Shown: positions 27,009-38,297 of the stretch, one piece after another | Layout: each line of letters opens with the position of its first letter | How positions within the stretch are numbered: the first letter of the stretch is position 1 | NCBI RefSeq assembly: GCF_019059575.1 | Contig: NW_024881698.1 | Coordinates: 248,001 to 312,000 of the forward strand | Length of the DNA stretch: 64,000 nt | Reading direction: 5' to 3' | Source: Amphibalanus amphitrite | Lineage: Eukaryota > Arthropoda > Thecostraca > Balanomorpha > Balanidae | The notes under the pieces: model-generated | What the model saw: only the letters and a program-made list of their open reading frames with translations | Database searches by the model: none | Told to the model about the DNA's origin: nothing | Translations under genes and position numbers: made by a program

Positions 27009-30000
27009 ACTTCCAGCGGAAGTTTGTTCCCCGCTGCTCGGAGGTCGCTCGCCCTCTGTCTGAGCTCACCGGCCAGTCTGGCTCCACTGCGCTTACCTGG
27101 ACACCCGAAATGACGGACTCGTTCGAACAACTGAAGAATGAGATCGCCCGCGACGTCATGCTTGCCTTTCCAGACTACAGCGACACCGCCAACCCTCTCT
27201 GTCTCTGGGTCGACGCTTCGGCCTATGGGGCTGGCGCGTGCCTCACTCAGCGTCAGGACGGGCGGGATCGCGCCATCGCGTTCGCCTCGATGTCCTTCAC
27301 GAACGCTCAGCGTGGCTATTCAGCGACTGGTCGGGAACTCGCGGCGCTCCGATGGGGCGTGAAAACTTTTCATTCGTTCCTGGCTGGGGTTCATTTCATC
27401 GCGTACACCGACCATCAGGCCCTCGTTCACCTGCACTCACTGCGGTTGATTAACCACCGGGTCGCGAGGACCGTGGAAGAGCTGGCGGCCTATGACATGG
27501 AGATCCGACACGTCCCCGGCCGTCTGAACGCTGCCGCTGACATGCTGTCCCGCGTGGGAGCCCCAGACGGCGCGCCGCCTGCGCCCGAGACTCCCGCCGA
27601 CACGGGTCTCCCTCCCGGTCTCATCCTCTCGCATCGGCCGGAGGGGGGAGGGGACAGCCTGGTAGAGTGCCTTTGCGAGTGGATGAGCACCAACGCGCTC
27701 CAGCCAGCTGTCAACCGCGAGCTCCGTGCGAAGCTGATCGACGAGGCTCTTCGCTCACCAGGAAGATATGGACTGAAACTCGACCGGTCTGTGCGCCAGG
27801 CCTTGCGGTTGATGCGCCTGCCCGGACAGCCGCTGGCTGTGGAGCTGCTTGCGGTTTTCGCTTGCCTGTTCGACGTGAGAGTCCTGGCGCACTTCGGACC
27901 TGATCATCCCATGACCTTCTGCAGTGCGCGCCACTCGAAACGGGGCAACATTCACCTGCACTGTCTGGCGGGCATCCACTTTAACCTCCTCACTGAGACC
28001 GGCGCACTAGATGAGCAGAACCCCGTGCTCTCAGCGTACATCGTGAACGAGGAGCGAGCTCGTGACGGCTCGGATCAGGGACTGTCTCGGCGACACAGTG
28101 CGGAAGCCCAAGGGAAGAATCTGCAGAGCGAGGCAGAGGAGACAAGGGGTCCTGCATGTGGCCATCTGTTCAGTTCGCGCTGCTCGGCAGCAGCGATCTG
28201 CAATGGACAGGCGGCCTGCGCGCTGCTGGATAGCGGCGCGGCCGTCAGCTTGTGCAGTGCTGACTCGCTGGGGCGCCTCGGCTTCAGAGATTCCGACGTT
28301 CGACGGAGCAATGTTGCGCTGCAGGGACTCGCTGGATTGACGTTCGGAACCGAGTACGTTGAAGCTGAAGTCGCACTTTCGCCTGAGATGAAGACAGTTC
28401 GCGTGCCGTTGGTGGTCGAACGAAGCAGCTCGTTCGGTCACTGCCTGCTGCTGGGTGTGAACTTCCTGCACGAAGCTGGCGCGATCATCGACGTGGAACG
28501 GCGAGAGGTGACCTGTGGGAGTTGCGTGAGTCCCCTGTTGGAGCAGCAGCATGTGCCAGATGGTGACGCCTTGGTCGGATTGACTCAGGTGCAACGCGTG
28601 CCAGAACTCTCAGCTGTACGCGAACACCAGCAGCACAACCGGGCGATCCGCTCTCTCGCTCATCATGTGCGGCGGAAGACGAGCAGGGCAATGCTGCCAC
28701 GATCTCTTCGTCACTTCCGCAAGCACTGGGATCGAGTTGCCATGGTCGAAGGACTTGTGGTGTATCAGTTTGATGAGCACAGACACATGCCGGTGGTGTC
28801 CCGAGACTGGCTTGTGGAACTGGTTGGGACCATGCACATGGAGTCAGCTCACGCCGGTCGCGACAAGCTGCTCGACATGGTGACCCAGCAGGTATTCTGT
28901 CCCGGGGCGGCCAACATCGTGGCGGACGTGGTTGGCGCATGCAAGAAATGCCAGCTCTTCAAGCCGTCTTCCCACGTGAAGACTCCTCCGACCATACGGA
29001 TCACCACCAGCGCACCGTTCGAACTGATCGAGGCAGACTTGGTGATGCTTCCCCGCAGCGGACGCGGCCACATCGGGTGTCTTGTGGTGGTCGACCATGC
29101 CTCTAAGTTTGGTATCGCGGTGCCGATTCGGTCCAAGTCGTCGCCAGCGGTTGCTACGGCATTCGAACAGCGGGTGCTGCCGGCACTCCTTCGTCCAGCG
29201 GCCCGTTGTCTGACGGATAACGGCGGAGAGTTCTGCGGGGCCGAGTTCGAGGCCGTGCTGGAGCGATGGGGCATCGTCCACGTTCTGTCCACGCCACTGC
29301 GCGCACAAGGTCACGGCGCGGTGGAACGCTTGAACCGGACGCTTGGTCAGTCTCTGCGAATGTTGGACGGTGCACCTGGCGACTGGGACCTACGCCTTCC
29401 CCGAGCCGTGTCAGCGTACAACTCGACCTTGCACTCCGAACTGGGCGTGTCGCCAGCTCAGTACCTACTGGGGCGCGCGCACGAGATCAGCGATGTTCCG
29501 CGAGTCCCGTTGACGACGCAGCGTACATGGAGTCCGGGACATCCGAGCTTCGCGCCTTTCCGTGTCGGCGAACAGGTCAAGAAGGCGATCGAACGCCCTG
29601 GCAACCTGCTGGCCAGCAAGCTCGGACCTCGCTACGCTGGCCCGCTGACAGTGACGCGAGTGAATGACAACGGCGTGACCTACGAGGTCAGCGACCAGAG
29701 AGGGCACTCACAGCGAGCCCACCACGCGCAGCTGAGACCATGGAAGAACCCGCCAGCGTACATCCAACGAGCATCTCCGCGCGTACGTCGGCTCTTTCAC
29801 TGGGCGAACGATGAACCGGAGCCACCAGACGAGGCAGAACGGACCGCCTCCGTCAACCTTCACGTGCCGTGTGGCCTGGTACCGCAGTCGACACAGCCCG
29901 GGATAACGAGACATGAAGTGACGACGCAGGCGGCGATGCCAAGTGATACAGTTGAATACGAAACGACAGCGCCGTGTGAAGTGTCACCACCTCGACCTTG

Positions 30001-30187
30001 CCTGCGATCCCCACGACAGGGTAGCGAACAGGAGACCCAGGGAACGCCACGGCCACGCGCTGAAGGATCTCCGCCGCGGCAGGTACGATTCCAGCTGCCA
30101 GCCACCACCGAGCCTTCCGACGATGGTCTGCGCAGATCTTCGCGGACTCGACGGCCGCCGCAGTGGCTAAGCGACTACGAAATGTGA
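27005..30187 (+). CDS. pol-like region of the LTR element: RNase H, OTU-like, protease-like, integrase
   Basis: Recognisable parts in order: RNase H-like (about residues 50-185; LWVDASAYGAGACL, YTDHQALVHL, HVPGRLNAAADMLSR); an OTU-like stretch (about 290-335; GNIHLHCLAGIHFNLL); an aspartic-protease-like motif (about 405; ALLDSGAAVSL); an integrase zinc region (H-H-C-C, about 612-655) and a D-D-E core (LTDNGGEF, HGAVERLNRTL); and a GPY-like tail (LGPRYAGPLTV). The protease-like motif lying between RNase H and integrase is unusual for the family. Part of a fossil element. Confidence 0.85.
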   Translation: MNFQRKFVPRCSEVARPLSELTGQSGSTALTWTPEMTDSFEQLKNEIARDVMLAFPDYSDTANPLCLWVDASAYGAGACLTQRQDGRDRAIAFASMSFTNAQRGYSATGRELAALRWGVKTFHSFLAGVHFIAYTDHQALVHLHSLRLINHRVARTVEELAAYDMEIRHVPGRLNAAADMLSRVGAPDGAPPAPETPADTGLPPGLILSHRPEGGGDSLVECLCEWMSTNALQPAVNRELRAKLIDEALRSPGRYGLKLDRSVRQALRLMRLPGQPLAVELLAVFACLFDVRVLAHFGPDHPMTFCSARHSKRGNIHLHCLAGIHFNLLTETGALDEQNPVLSAYIVNEERARDGSDQGLSRRHSAEAQGKNLQSEAEETRGPACGHLFSSRCSAAAICNGQAACALLDSGAAVSLCSADSLGRLGFRDSDVRRSNVALQGLAGLTFGTEYVEAEVALSPEMKTVRVPLVVERSSSFGHCLLLGVNFLHEAGAIIDVERREVTCGSCVSPLLEQQHVPDGDALVGLTQVQRVPELSAVREHQQHNRAIRSLAHHVRRKTSRAMLPRSLRHFRKHWDRVAMVEGLVVYQFDEHRHMPVVSRDWLVELVGTMHMESAHAGRDKLLDMVTQQVFCPGAANIVADVVGACKKCQLFKPSSHVKTPPTIRITTSAPFELIEADLVMLPRSGRGHIGCLVVVDHASKFGIAVPIRSKSSPAVATAFEQRVLPALLRPAARCLTDNGGEFCGAEFEAVLERWGIVHVLSTPLRAQGHGAVERLNRTLGQSLRMLDGAPGDWDLRLPRAVSAYNSTLHSELGVSPAQYLLGRAHEISDVPRVPLTTQRTWSPGHPSFAPFRVGEQVKKAIERPGNLLASKLGPRYAGPLTVTRVNDNGVTYEVSDQRGHSQRAHHAQLRPWKNPPAYIQRASPRVRRLFHWANDEPEPPDEAERTASVNLHVPCGLVPQSTQPGITRHEVTTQAAMPSDTVEYETTAPCEVSPPRPCLRSPRQGSEQETQGTPRPRAEGSPPRQVRFQLPATTEPSDDGLRRSSRTRRPPQWLSDYEM

Positions 30188-30295
30188 GGCGTATTCAGGG
30201 ATACGTCTGTGCGTGTGGTGTACACTGTACATACCGTATGTGTTCCGATGCTTCGTTGTGTGTGTTGAGAGGCGGCGTTGGCTGGCGGGGGGAGA

Positions 30296-30560
30296 TGTAA
30301 CAGAGTAAAAATGTTTGGTTCTTTGTCGCCAAGCCGCCCTCCGCCGTGCGTCCGTGGGTATGTGTGTCGGAATTTGCATCTCCTCTGTCCGTTGCCATGG
30401 CGACGCCGCGCGACGCGGCGCGGCGAGAGACGCGGCGGGAAGGCAGTCGAGCTTGGGAACCCGCGGGGGAATGTTGTCGCGGTTTAAGTGGCAATACAGT
30501 TTTTTGCCGTTAATCGAGACTCTCGAGCTGGAAACCGGAAAGTACACGCGACCGGTAACA
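30296..30560 (+). repeat. 3' LTR
   Basis: 265 bp, preceded by the purine tract GGGGGGAGA and followed by CTGT. Confidence 0.95.
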
Positions 30561-31098
30561 CTGTGACCTGAGGTCACGACATTCATAGGGGAAGCGGGGG
30601 GAGCACCGCCACCTTAAGCATATCTGCTCACCGAGCTGATATGCGTAGTAAAAACGAAGCTCTTTTGCAGGCACGTAGCTAGGATTTGGCCAAGGGAGGG
30701 GCGGAGGAATCCCGGGGGCCTCCTTTCTACAGAGGGCCTTCTCCCTAAAGGGGCCTCCTTTCTACAGAGGGTCTCATGCCTACATAATTGATAATTAGGT
30801 ACATATACAACATAATGCAAACTTTTGTTCAGCTTTCATATGGCCAGCGCACTGGTATGTTTCTTTATTCTTACCGCTGTCGCGGTAAGAAACATACGCA
30901 TATCACAAGTCTCCCAGTGGCATGGTACCTAACTGGCAAAAAAAAAAAAAACTCGGGCGCCGGCGGCGGCGGCGGCGGCGGCGGCCGGACCGCAGCAGGA
31001 GGGGGGGGGGGGGGGGAGGATCTGCGAGGAATGGATGGATACTGGATGACGGTCAGAGTACCTAACACTTGGTGTATTATCATATATCGTTCAAGCGC

Positions 31099-31560
31099 TT
31101 AACCGTATTCCGGGCGGGCTCTGAAAGACTCTGAATCGGGCGGGGGCCTTTTTGGCCCCCGTCAGAACTCGAAAAGCACGAATCGTAGCGACAAACGGCA
31201 ACGGCGTTTGATAGTTCGTTGAACGACTTACAACTTTTGTAAACAACTTTTTTGGGTCAGGTCAATATTGAGGTCGCCAGAGGTCATAACAAATAACATG
31301 GTTTATAACGACCTACATAGATAGGTCAACTTCAAAATCTGACCTAGGAAGGTCACGCTGGGTACCAATCGGCGCATCATGACCAGGCGAACGGTTTGGT
31401 ACACTAACAACCATCTAGCCCCATCATGTCGTGATTTATTGGCTAAAAACTGTTGATGACCTCACCTCACCTCAGATGATCCTTCCCGGTGCCCCTGTCA
31501 GTAAATGCCACCTGGGTGCTTACAGATCAGATAATCTGACCTGACGTACCTAATTCAGAA
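31099..31560 (+). mobile_element. Left end of a TTAA hairpin element (partial)
   Basis: TTAACCGTATTCCGGGCGGG, a near-repeat of GGGCGGG, and the cap GGGGGCCTTTTTGGCCCCC, then AGGTCA-rich sequence. I could not find the right end. Confidence 0.55.
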
Positions 31561-31929
31561 AGAATTGGGTGGTTTTGACTCGTTTTCTCGAAGCAGGACA
31601 CAGTTAATTATATTTTCCAATAGGCTTGTCACGATTCTGACCTGACTGACGTCTGCAAGATTGAAACTATACGGTTATCAATTTTTTATGTGTGAATGAT
31701 GCCACGTTTACTTGCTGTAAGTAAAACATGGTTTCGTTAGTAAATTTTCCTGTGGTCCAGGTGGTTTGCTTCATTTACGCCGTAGATGAAACAAACAATC
31801 GATGGATAGGTATAGGTATATTAATTTCCCGGTCAAATAAATTATTATGAGTTGTGCGAAGCATGGCTATGGGAATAGGTATTACCACGGTCTGATAAAT
31901 GGTTTGGGTAATTGCATCCATCGTAAAAA

Positions 31930-32433
31930 TACCAACACAGCCACAGAGGGCTTCCTCTCTATAGATTGCCTCTTATCTACAGAGGGCCTCCTCTCTGCTG
32001 AGGGTGTCTTTCTCTCCAGAGGGCCTCCTTTACAGAGGGCATCCTCTCTACAGAGGGCCTCCTCTCTAGTCTCTACAGGGACCTCCTCTCTACAGAGGGC
32101 TTCCTATCTATGTAGGGCCTCCTCTCTTCAGAGTCTCGTCTCTACACAGGACCTCCTCTATACCGAGGACCTCATCTCTGCAAAGGGCCTCCTCTCTTCA
32201 GAGGGCCTTCACTCTACTGAGGGCCTCCTACCTACAGAGGACCTCCTTTCTACTGAGGGAGTCCTCCTCTACAGAGGGCCTCCTCTCTTCAGACGATCTC
32301 CTCTCTACAGAGGGCCTCCTCTCTACAGAGGGCCTCCTTTTTACAGAGTGCCTCTATTTTACAGAGGGCCTCTTTTTTACAGAGGGCCTCCTTTTTGCAG
32401 AGGGCCTCCTCTCTACAGGGGGTTTCCTCTCTA
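31930..32433 (+). repeat. About 20-bp minisatellite (CTACAGAGGGCCTCCTCT)
   Basis: About 25 imperfect units, resuming at 34027-34090 after the TA-target insert. The open frame across it is a repeat artefact. Confidence 0.88.
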
Positions 32434-34024
32434 CCCAGCCAGCAATCCCACTCCGTTCCCGATCGGGTTTTTCGGACTCAGCCCGCACCACCCCGATCGG
32501 GACCGGAGTGGGACAGGATTGGGAAATGAGACACTTTGTACGGGCTGGAACGGTCCGGATATCCCAACCTACCCCGCACGGTCGGTTGGGAGATCCCGCA
32601 CGTATCCGGACCGCCTTATGACGTTTTAACAAGCGCTTAACTCCGATCCCGATCGGGATTCCCCAAATCTCCCCGCACAACCGGTTCGGAAATCCCGCAC
32701 GCATCCGAACCGCCTTATGGCATTTTAACAAGCGATGAACTCCGATCCCGATCGGGATGTCCCAACTCGGCCCGCACGGCCGGTTCGGGAATACCGCAGG
32801 TATCTGGCATATTAACCGCAGTCTTATAACCGCAGATTGCTGTTATGCAGATGCGACCACTTTGCTTGCGCCACCGCAACCCCCTCGCCTCTTCATTATT
32901 CTCCAATTCAACCTTTATAATGCCTGCACGACAAAATGAATTACATTGGACACTGAAATATATTCACAAATTTACTGGTTGCACACAGGTCAAATTTTTA
33001 TAAATTCACAGCCTGGCCAGCACATTCGTGGCGTCGGCCAACATCTTAGCGCCGCTGCAAGACGCTGGCACAGCGGACTCACTTCCGGTGTTCACAGTCA
33101 TTATAGCAGGCCTGCGCCTTGTTCGTGTCGGCTCCTCTGCGGACAGTGTGTCCGTGTGCCGTCACAGGCTTCAGAGAGCCACCGCGAAACTATGTAGACG
33201 GCTGGCATCTGGTCGGGCGGTTCACCACTGTGCGAAGAGAGCATCTGAAAATGACCAAGAGGTAATTAATCAAAGTCTGGGACACACTAAAAATCACTAA
33301 GAAATAACCCACATCTGACATTTCAAATGGTATGCCTGGTAATTCAGGTTTCAAGCCTACAATGCAACCAACGACACTGGACAATGAGACCAAACATCTT
33401 CTGCCCATGATAACTGATCAAACATGCGACAGCACGAGTGTAATTCACATGCCGTACAACCGCAACGAACATAAAAATTTATATTACCTATAGCTTTCCC
33501 GCTCCCTACATCACGGATGAAGTGTGCACTATACTCACCCTGTTCTCAAAGACGGACTGATTTCCCTGCAACGACAACAGTTGAACCGACCGCTTGCTAG
33601 AGCCAGTTCAAAAGCAATATCCTAAGACAGCAGCTCAAAGGAGGGATCGACACTTGACCAACGCGGCAGCTAGACTGGCCGCTGCGCTCAGAGGACGCGT
33701 CTGCCTGCACGTGGCCCATTTGATTGCTTTTCCAGGCTTTCTGGGCCGCCGGATATGGTGCCCGAAGCGCCTTCTCAGATCGGTTGGGATAACAACGTAA
33801 ATCACAAGCCTGTCTAAACATGGGATTCGATTGGGCTATCCGTACCGCGTCCCAACCGATTAAGCATGCGGTCCGGAAATCCCGAGTCGCCCCTACCGCC
33901 GGCCATCGAGGTCCGGTATCGATTGGGACAACCCAAGCCTACCCAACCCGGTAGGGACAAGTCGGGACATCCGGAGCCTATCCCGACCGTCCCCAACCGC
34001 ATCCCGGACGAATTGCTGGCTGGG
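32434..34024. mobile_element. TA-target element with CCCAGCCAGCAA ends
   Basis: Ends CCCAGCCAGCAATCC and GAATTGCTGGCTGGG with TA at 32432-32433 and 34025-34026, splitting the minisatellite. Its left part has about three 100-bp tandem units with CCGATCCCGATCGGGAT. No transposase recognised. Confidence 0.82.
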
Positions 34025-34234
34025 TAAGGGGGCCTCCTCTCTACACAGGGCCTCCTACCCACAGAGGGCCTCCTCTCTACTGAGGAGTCAGAGGGGCCTT
34101 AGCGGTGAGACACAGACACTAGTGGTTATTCACAGGAGATGAGAAGGGCCCTAGCTGTCACTTGTCAAGCTGGTCAGAGGGCCCTGATTGTTCTGACGTC
34201 ATTTTTAGATTCCCGGGTGAATTTCGTTCGCCTC

Positions 34235-34350
34235 CGACGTGATTTTGGCCAACGTGGGCCTTCGGCCCACGTTGGATTCAGGCCGAAAGGATTCAGGCCA
34301 ACGTGGGCCTTCGGCCCACGTTGGCCTGAATCCTTTCGGGGGGCCTCCTG
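34235..34350. repeat. Paired palindromes
   Basis: GGCCAACGTGGGCC-TTC-GGCCCACGTTGG occurs twice, about 60 bp apart, with inverted GATTCAGGCC/GGCCTGAATCC arms around the second. Strong nested hairpin potential. Confidence 0.85.
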
Positions 34351-35271
34351 AAAACCCCAAGGGAGGGGCGGGCGCCCCCTCCGCCCCCCCCTTGGCTACG
34401 TCCCTGCTCTTTTGCATTCATGTGAAAGTAGGAATGTTTTCCTACATGTTGGCATAGTTTCCAGCGCTCCATCATAAAATTTCGCTACTTTACAGACATT
34501 GAAAACAAGTCCTGCATTTTCCGTCCACCAAAAAATGTGCGGGTAGCACCGCCACTGATGGCGATGCCTCCACAGATCGGCCTTACGGTGACAGCCACCC
34601 TTGGAAGCGTTACTGCTGTCTGAAATAGTAACTCAAACTCATATAAGACACACAAGAGTTGGTTGTTAGTTTGTCACAGATCAGACTGTTTGTTGCGGAC
34701 AATATGCATACAAAGCATGACAAATTCACGTTTATTTCGAAACATCCAGTGAAGTCATACGTGAGGTTAAAAAACAGACGACGTTTGCGGCCTAACTAAA
34801 GCTCTTCTCCGAACTGAGTGAATCATAATTGCGGCTTTAGGTCCATTTTGCCACCCCTTGGGGTAGCACCGCCGAGCATGGCGGTGTTACCCCACACACA
34901 GTCATGGACCGACAACGCCCCGACAGCAAAACAAGCCGGGACGCGATTCTTCTGTAATTCCTTTCTCAACGAAGAGCATTTCATGCCCTCAAATTTAACG
35001 TAAAAATCAAGGCATTTTGACTTGAAATGACCACTTACTTGCTGCTAAAACATGCCAAATGATTACAACGATGGTTTGAAATTCACAAAATGGGCAATTG
35101 CGATCTCAAAATCAAATAAATCTTAGCGAGACCTACCTCACGCGGCGTCCCGTTTCTGTTCGGACAACGAAATGGCGGGTGTTTACATTTACAATTCAGA
35201 GTTTTGCCGATAGAGAGGATGGCGGTGTTTCCCACATGGCGGTGCTACCCCCGCTTCCCCTAATGTTCGCA

Positions 35272-36265
35272 TATCCCGCGCACTGACGCGACGGGGGGCG
35301 GATATCCGCCCCCCTGAGGTTTTTCGTAGATAGCGCGCCGCGAAATTTAATTCGACTATTCTCTCATCAATTTTACACATGGTGTGCAAGTTTGAACCTC
35401 CTAACTTTTAAGGTCAGGTCACCAGGTCACTTTTAATGACCCAACCTCAAGTCACTTTTTTGCAACTTTGTCACCGTGCCAGAGCTACAGTATAGATGTC
35501 GGAGGCCTTTGAAAGTCGCAGGATGTTATAACTTATAAGGTCATTAGTAGCTACAATTTGTATATCTCGGAATTTTGATATCGATGACCTGAGGTCAGGT
35601 CAATTTCTCGACCTCCCAATTACCTATACAAGTAAGTCAATGGGGGAAAATCAACTCCCTGTTTTTACCACTAAAACGGGTCGGAATGGCCCCATAAATC
35701 ATACATGACTTCATATACGATCAACCTTCACTACCTTGAGGTCTGTTTTGCTGTTGGCCAGCTGTAAGGTCATGTGACGTCATCAAAGGTCACCAAGGGT
35801 TTTTTGCCAATAACTCCGTACAAGAACAAGATACAGCCGCGTAGGTGGTCTCATTGTGTTCAGCTCGTCAAGGCACATCGAATGATATACATGATGACCT
35901 CGAGGTCACGTGACCTGAGGTCAACCTTTGACCTTGAGCTTTCGAGGTCAACATGTATCTACCTATATCATTCGATGCGGATTGACGAGAGGATCACGAT
36001 GATGTCCTTAGTTTGTTCCTATCTTGACTATTTCGAAAGTTATTCGAGAAAAACTCCATATCTAGCGCCGCCATTTTGACTTTTTTACCCCTGTGACGTC
36101 ATCTTTGACCTGACCTGAAAATGACCTGTGTAAAAATTGTAGACCTTGTCCGTGCGTATCCCATGCCGTTTAAACCGCTTGTCGCTATCTTGCTTCGTTC
36201 TCGAGATCTCGGGGAGGGGGGCGGTCATCCGACCCCCCGTCGGTTCTAAGTCGGTGCGCGGGATA
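35272..36265. mobile_element. Hairpin-capped element E2 (TATCCCGCGC ends)
   Basis: Ends TATCCCGCGCACTGACGCG and CGGTGCGCGGGATA. Caps GGGGGGCGGATATCCGCCCC (left) and GGCGGTCATCCGACCCCCC (right) match each other. The interior is rich in AGGTCA/TGACCT. Confidence 0.78.
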
Positions 36266-36299
36266 TACAGGGTGATCCAAAAAAATTGGAGCCCCTAAC

Positions 36300-37503
36300 T
36301 TAACCCGCGCCCTGCTGGGGGGGGGGGTGTTTGAACACCCCCCCTTGTGGTTTTTCGCGAATATCTCAAAAACGGCGGCGCGGAGCGCCGCCGTTTTTGG
36401 TACACCTTATCATACATCAATTCTACACATGTTGTGAAAATGTCAGACCAAGGTCATTCAAGGTCAGGTCACCAGGTCACTTGAAGTGACCTCACCTCAT
36501 AAAAACTTTCAATGTCTGTCATAGCTACACTGAGTGACCGATCGCTTTGAAACTTTCAGCGATTGCTAAGAGCAATAGCATGTACAAAATGTATATCTCA
36601 GAATTTTGATATCGATGACCTAAGGTCAGGTCAATTTTGCGACCTCCCCATTATAAGTCAATGGGAGAAAATTGAAATGCGCCTTTTTTGGATGAAAGAC
36701 ATTATAAACACTCCCAAACACCGAATTACAAGTGGTTTAGACACACTGAACTTGAAAATGGTGTCCGTGACCCTTGTTTATGCCCTGAGGTCATTTTAGG
36801 TCACGAATGGTATCTAACAGTTTTTCGCAAATAACTTTTGATAGAGGCATGCTAGAGCGCTGAAAACGCCTTAGATGTGTTCAGCTCGACGATACGGATC
36901 GACTGATATGCAACATGACCCTTTCCGGTCAGGTCATGACCTTGACCTGAGGTCAAATTTTCAAGTTGACCTTTCAAGGTCAAGTCATAGTTCATTCGAT
37001 GCGTCTTGACGAGAGGAACACGATGCCGGTAAAAGTAAGCTCGTACAAGGCTTGGGTCAAAAGTTATTGCAGAAAAACTGTTTTCGAAAAAAATCGGCTA
37101 TTTTTGCAGTTTTTGCCCCCTGCAGGCAAAACCGTTGACGTTAGGTCAAATCTGAGAGAATTACTCAGAAAGGGCGTTAATAGGGCTATCGAATGCGCTT
37201 TTCCGCGGCGCTGTAGCTCTATTGGTTCCCGAGTTATGCGTTGGCTTCTTGGAAGTTTTCGACATTCGACCTGGAAATCGGCGAAATTTTGCCTTCAATG
37301 ACCTCTGGTGACCTGACCTTTGACCTGACCAAAAAATTGACCGAAGTGATTTCGTCATTATTTTTGACGCTCTTTCGAACGCCGCCTTCCGCGTATCGCT
37401 ACGTGGCCCAGGAGCCGAGTTACAAGGGGGGGGGGTGTTCAAACACCCCCCCCCCCCCCAGCAGGGCGTGGAAATCCAGGACCCCCAGCAGGGCGCGGGT
37501 TAA
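36300..37503. mobile_element. TTAA hairpin element E3 inside the mariner-like element
   Basis: Ends TTAACCCGCGCCCTGCTGGG and CCCAGCAGGGCGCGGGTTAA. It sits in the CTAACTTAAAATG target, whose intact form is readable in the opposite mariner arm, so the TTAA duplication is certain. Caps are GGGGTGTTTGAACACCCC and GGGGTGTTCAAACACCCC. Confidence 0.93.
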
Positions 37504-37829
37504 AATGTCCGTAAGTCCGACAGTTTTCACATTGTTGACAAATTGCAAACACCATTAGAAAGAACGTTCAATTCTCTATAAAACCAAGTTGATTGAACTG
37601 AATTATTATTATAAATATTGCCCTAGTTATATGCCTAAAATTTGTGTCACGAAACTCACTGAAACGGTTTTGAACATTTTATGGGCAAATCAGTGATTTG
37701 CGGTTTGCTGTTCTGACCATGTCGCATGTTAGAGGTTCATGAATAAAAATAGCTCATTCACGTGCTGTTGTAAGGAATTTAAATTTCAACAGGAGCAAAA
37801 AAAAAATAGTTATTCGCAAGGCTATAGAA

Positions 37830-38297
37830 CTCCGTTATTCGGTGCCCCGTGCCACACGGCCCACTCAGTGGTCGAGTTCCTGGAACAGGCCTGCCCGGCC
37901 TTCATCGAGCCAGATGCCTAGCCAATAAGAGTCCTGGGGCCGTATTCACGTCGATCATTTTCGTAAGAATTTTCTTAAGTTTGACCTACTTCTTAAGTAA
38001 ATTTATTTAATCACGTGAACTCCGTCGATAAAAACTTAAGAAGTGTCGACGTGAATACCAAATTATGCTTACGAAAAAAAAAATCGACTTACGAAGTCGA
38101 CGTGAATACGGCCCCTGGCCTCAACCCTTTGGACTTCTTCGTGTGGAGTGAACTGGAGCGAATTATGTATATGTAGAGGTCAGAGGATCAGCACCATAGA
38201 GGAGCTGAAGGAAAGGCTGACGGCCTGCTGGGATCAGTTGTCCCAGGCCCGCGCAGTCGGAGCCGTCCCCAAGCGACTGCGGCCTGCGTCAGCGTGA
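37830..38297 (+). pseudogene. mariner-like transposase, C-terminal remnant
   Basis: The reading GAPCHTAHSVVEFLEQACPA leads into PDA, then after the MITE at 37937-38114 GLNPLDFFVWSELERI and EELKERLTACWDQLSQAR, typical of the C-terminal half of mariner/Tc1 transposases (catalytic third residue region PxLNPLD). The N-terminal DNA-binding half is absent and a stop follows in the middle. Non-functional. Confidence 0.85.
37937..38114. mobile_element. 178-bp MITE with 3-bp duplication (PIF/Harbinger-type)
   Basis: Perfect long ends GGGCCGTATTCACGTCGA and TCGACGTGAATACGGCCC with CTG on both sides. It interrupts the transposase remnant at the codon pair before GLNPLD. Confidence 0.85.

Larger units (their letters stand above)
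25313..30560 (+). mobile_element. Ty3/gypsy-type LTR retrotransposon (fossil, very young, incomplete)
   Basis: Two 265-bp LTRs (25313-25577, 30296-30560) begin TGTAAC and end GTAACA. CTGT lies on both outer sides (25309-25312, 30561-30564). After the left LTR, TGGGGGCTCGTCCG fits a tRNA-Pro primer-binding site; a purine run GGGGGGAGA precedes the right LTR. A gag-like and a pol-like region follow on the plus strand. A hAT-type MITE is nested in the leader. The LTRs look identical by eye, so insertion is recent, but the element looks incomplete with about one large break. Confidence 0.93.
30668..34406. mobile_element. Composite hAT-type element nested in element C
   Basis: Ends CAGGCACGTAGCTAGGA and GGCTACGTCCCTG, flanked by the 8-bp duplication CTCTTTTG (30660-30667, 34407-34414). 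It carries a GGCC-TCC minisatellite, a TTAA-type left end at 31099 and a TA-target insert at 32434. No transposase recognised. Confidence 0.85.
30588..35260. mobile_element. Non-autonomous TA-target element C, split by later insertions
   Basis: Ends GGGGAAGCGGGGGGAGCACC and the inverse GGTGCTACCCCCGCTTCCCC, with TA on both sides. After removing the 30668-34406 insertion and one copy of its duplication, about 930 bp remain, the size of elements A and B. Element-specific words GGTAGCACCGCC and GGCGGTGTTACCCC recur inside. Confidence 0.82.

Noticed and set aside
27138-29914. Many overlapping open frames on both strands in the LTR element
   Set aside because: Shadows of the GC-rich pol-like frame.
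31847-32629. 260-codon open frame with repeated LLSTEG
   Set aside because: It runs through a minisatellite and across a transposon boundary at 32434.
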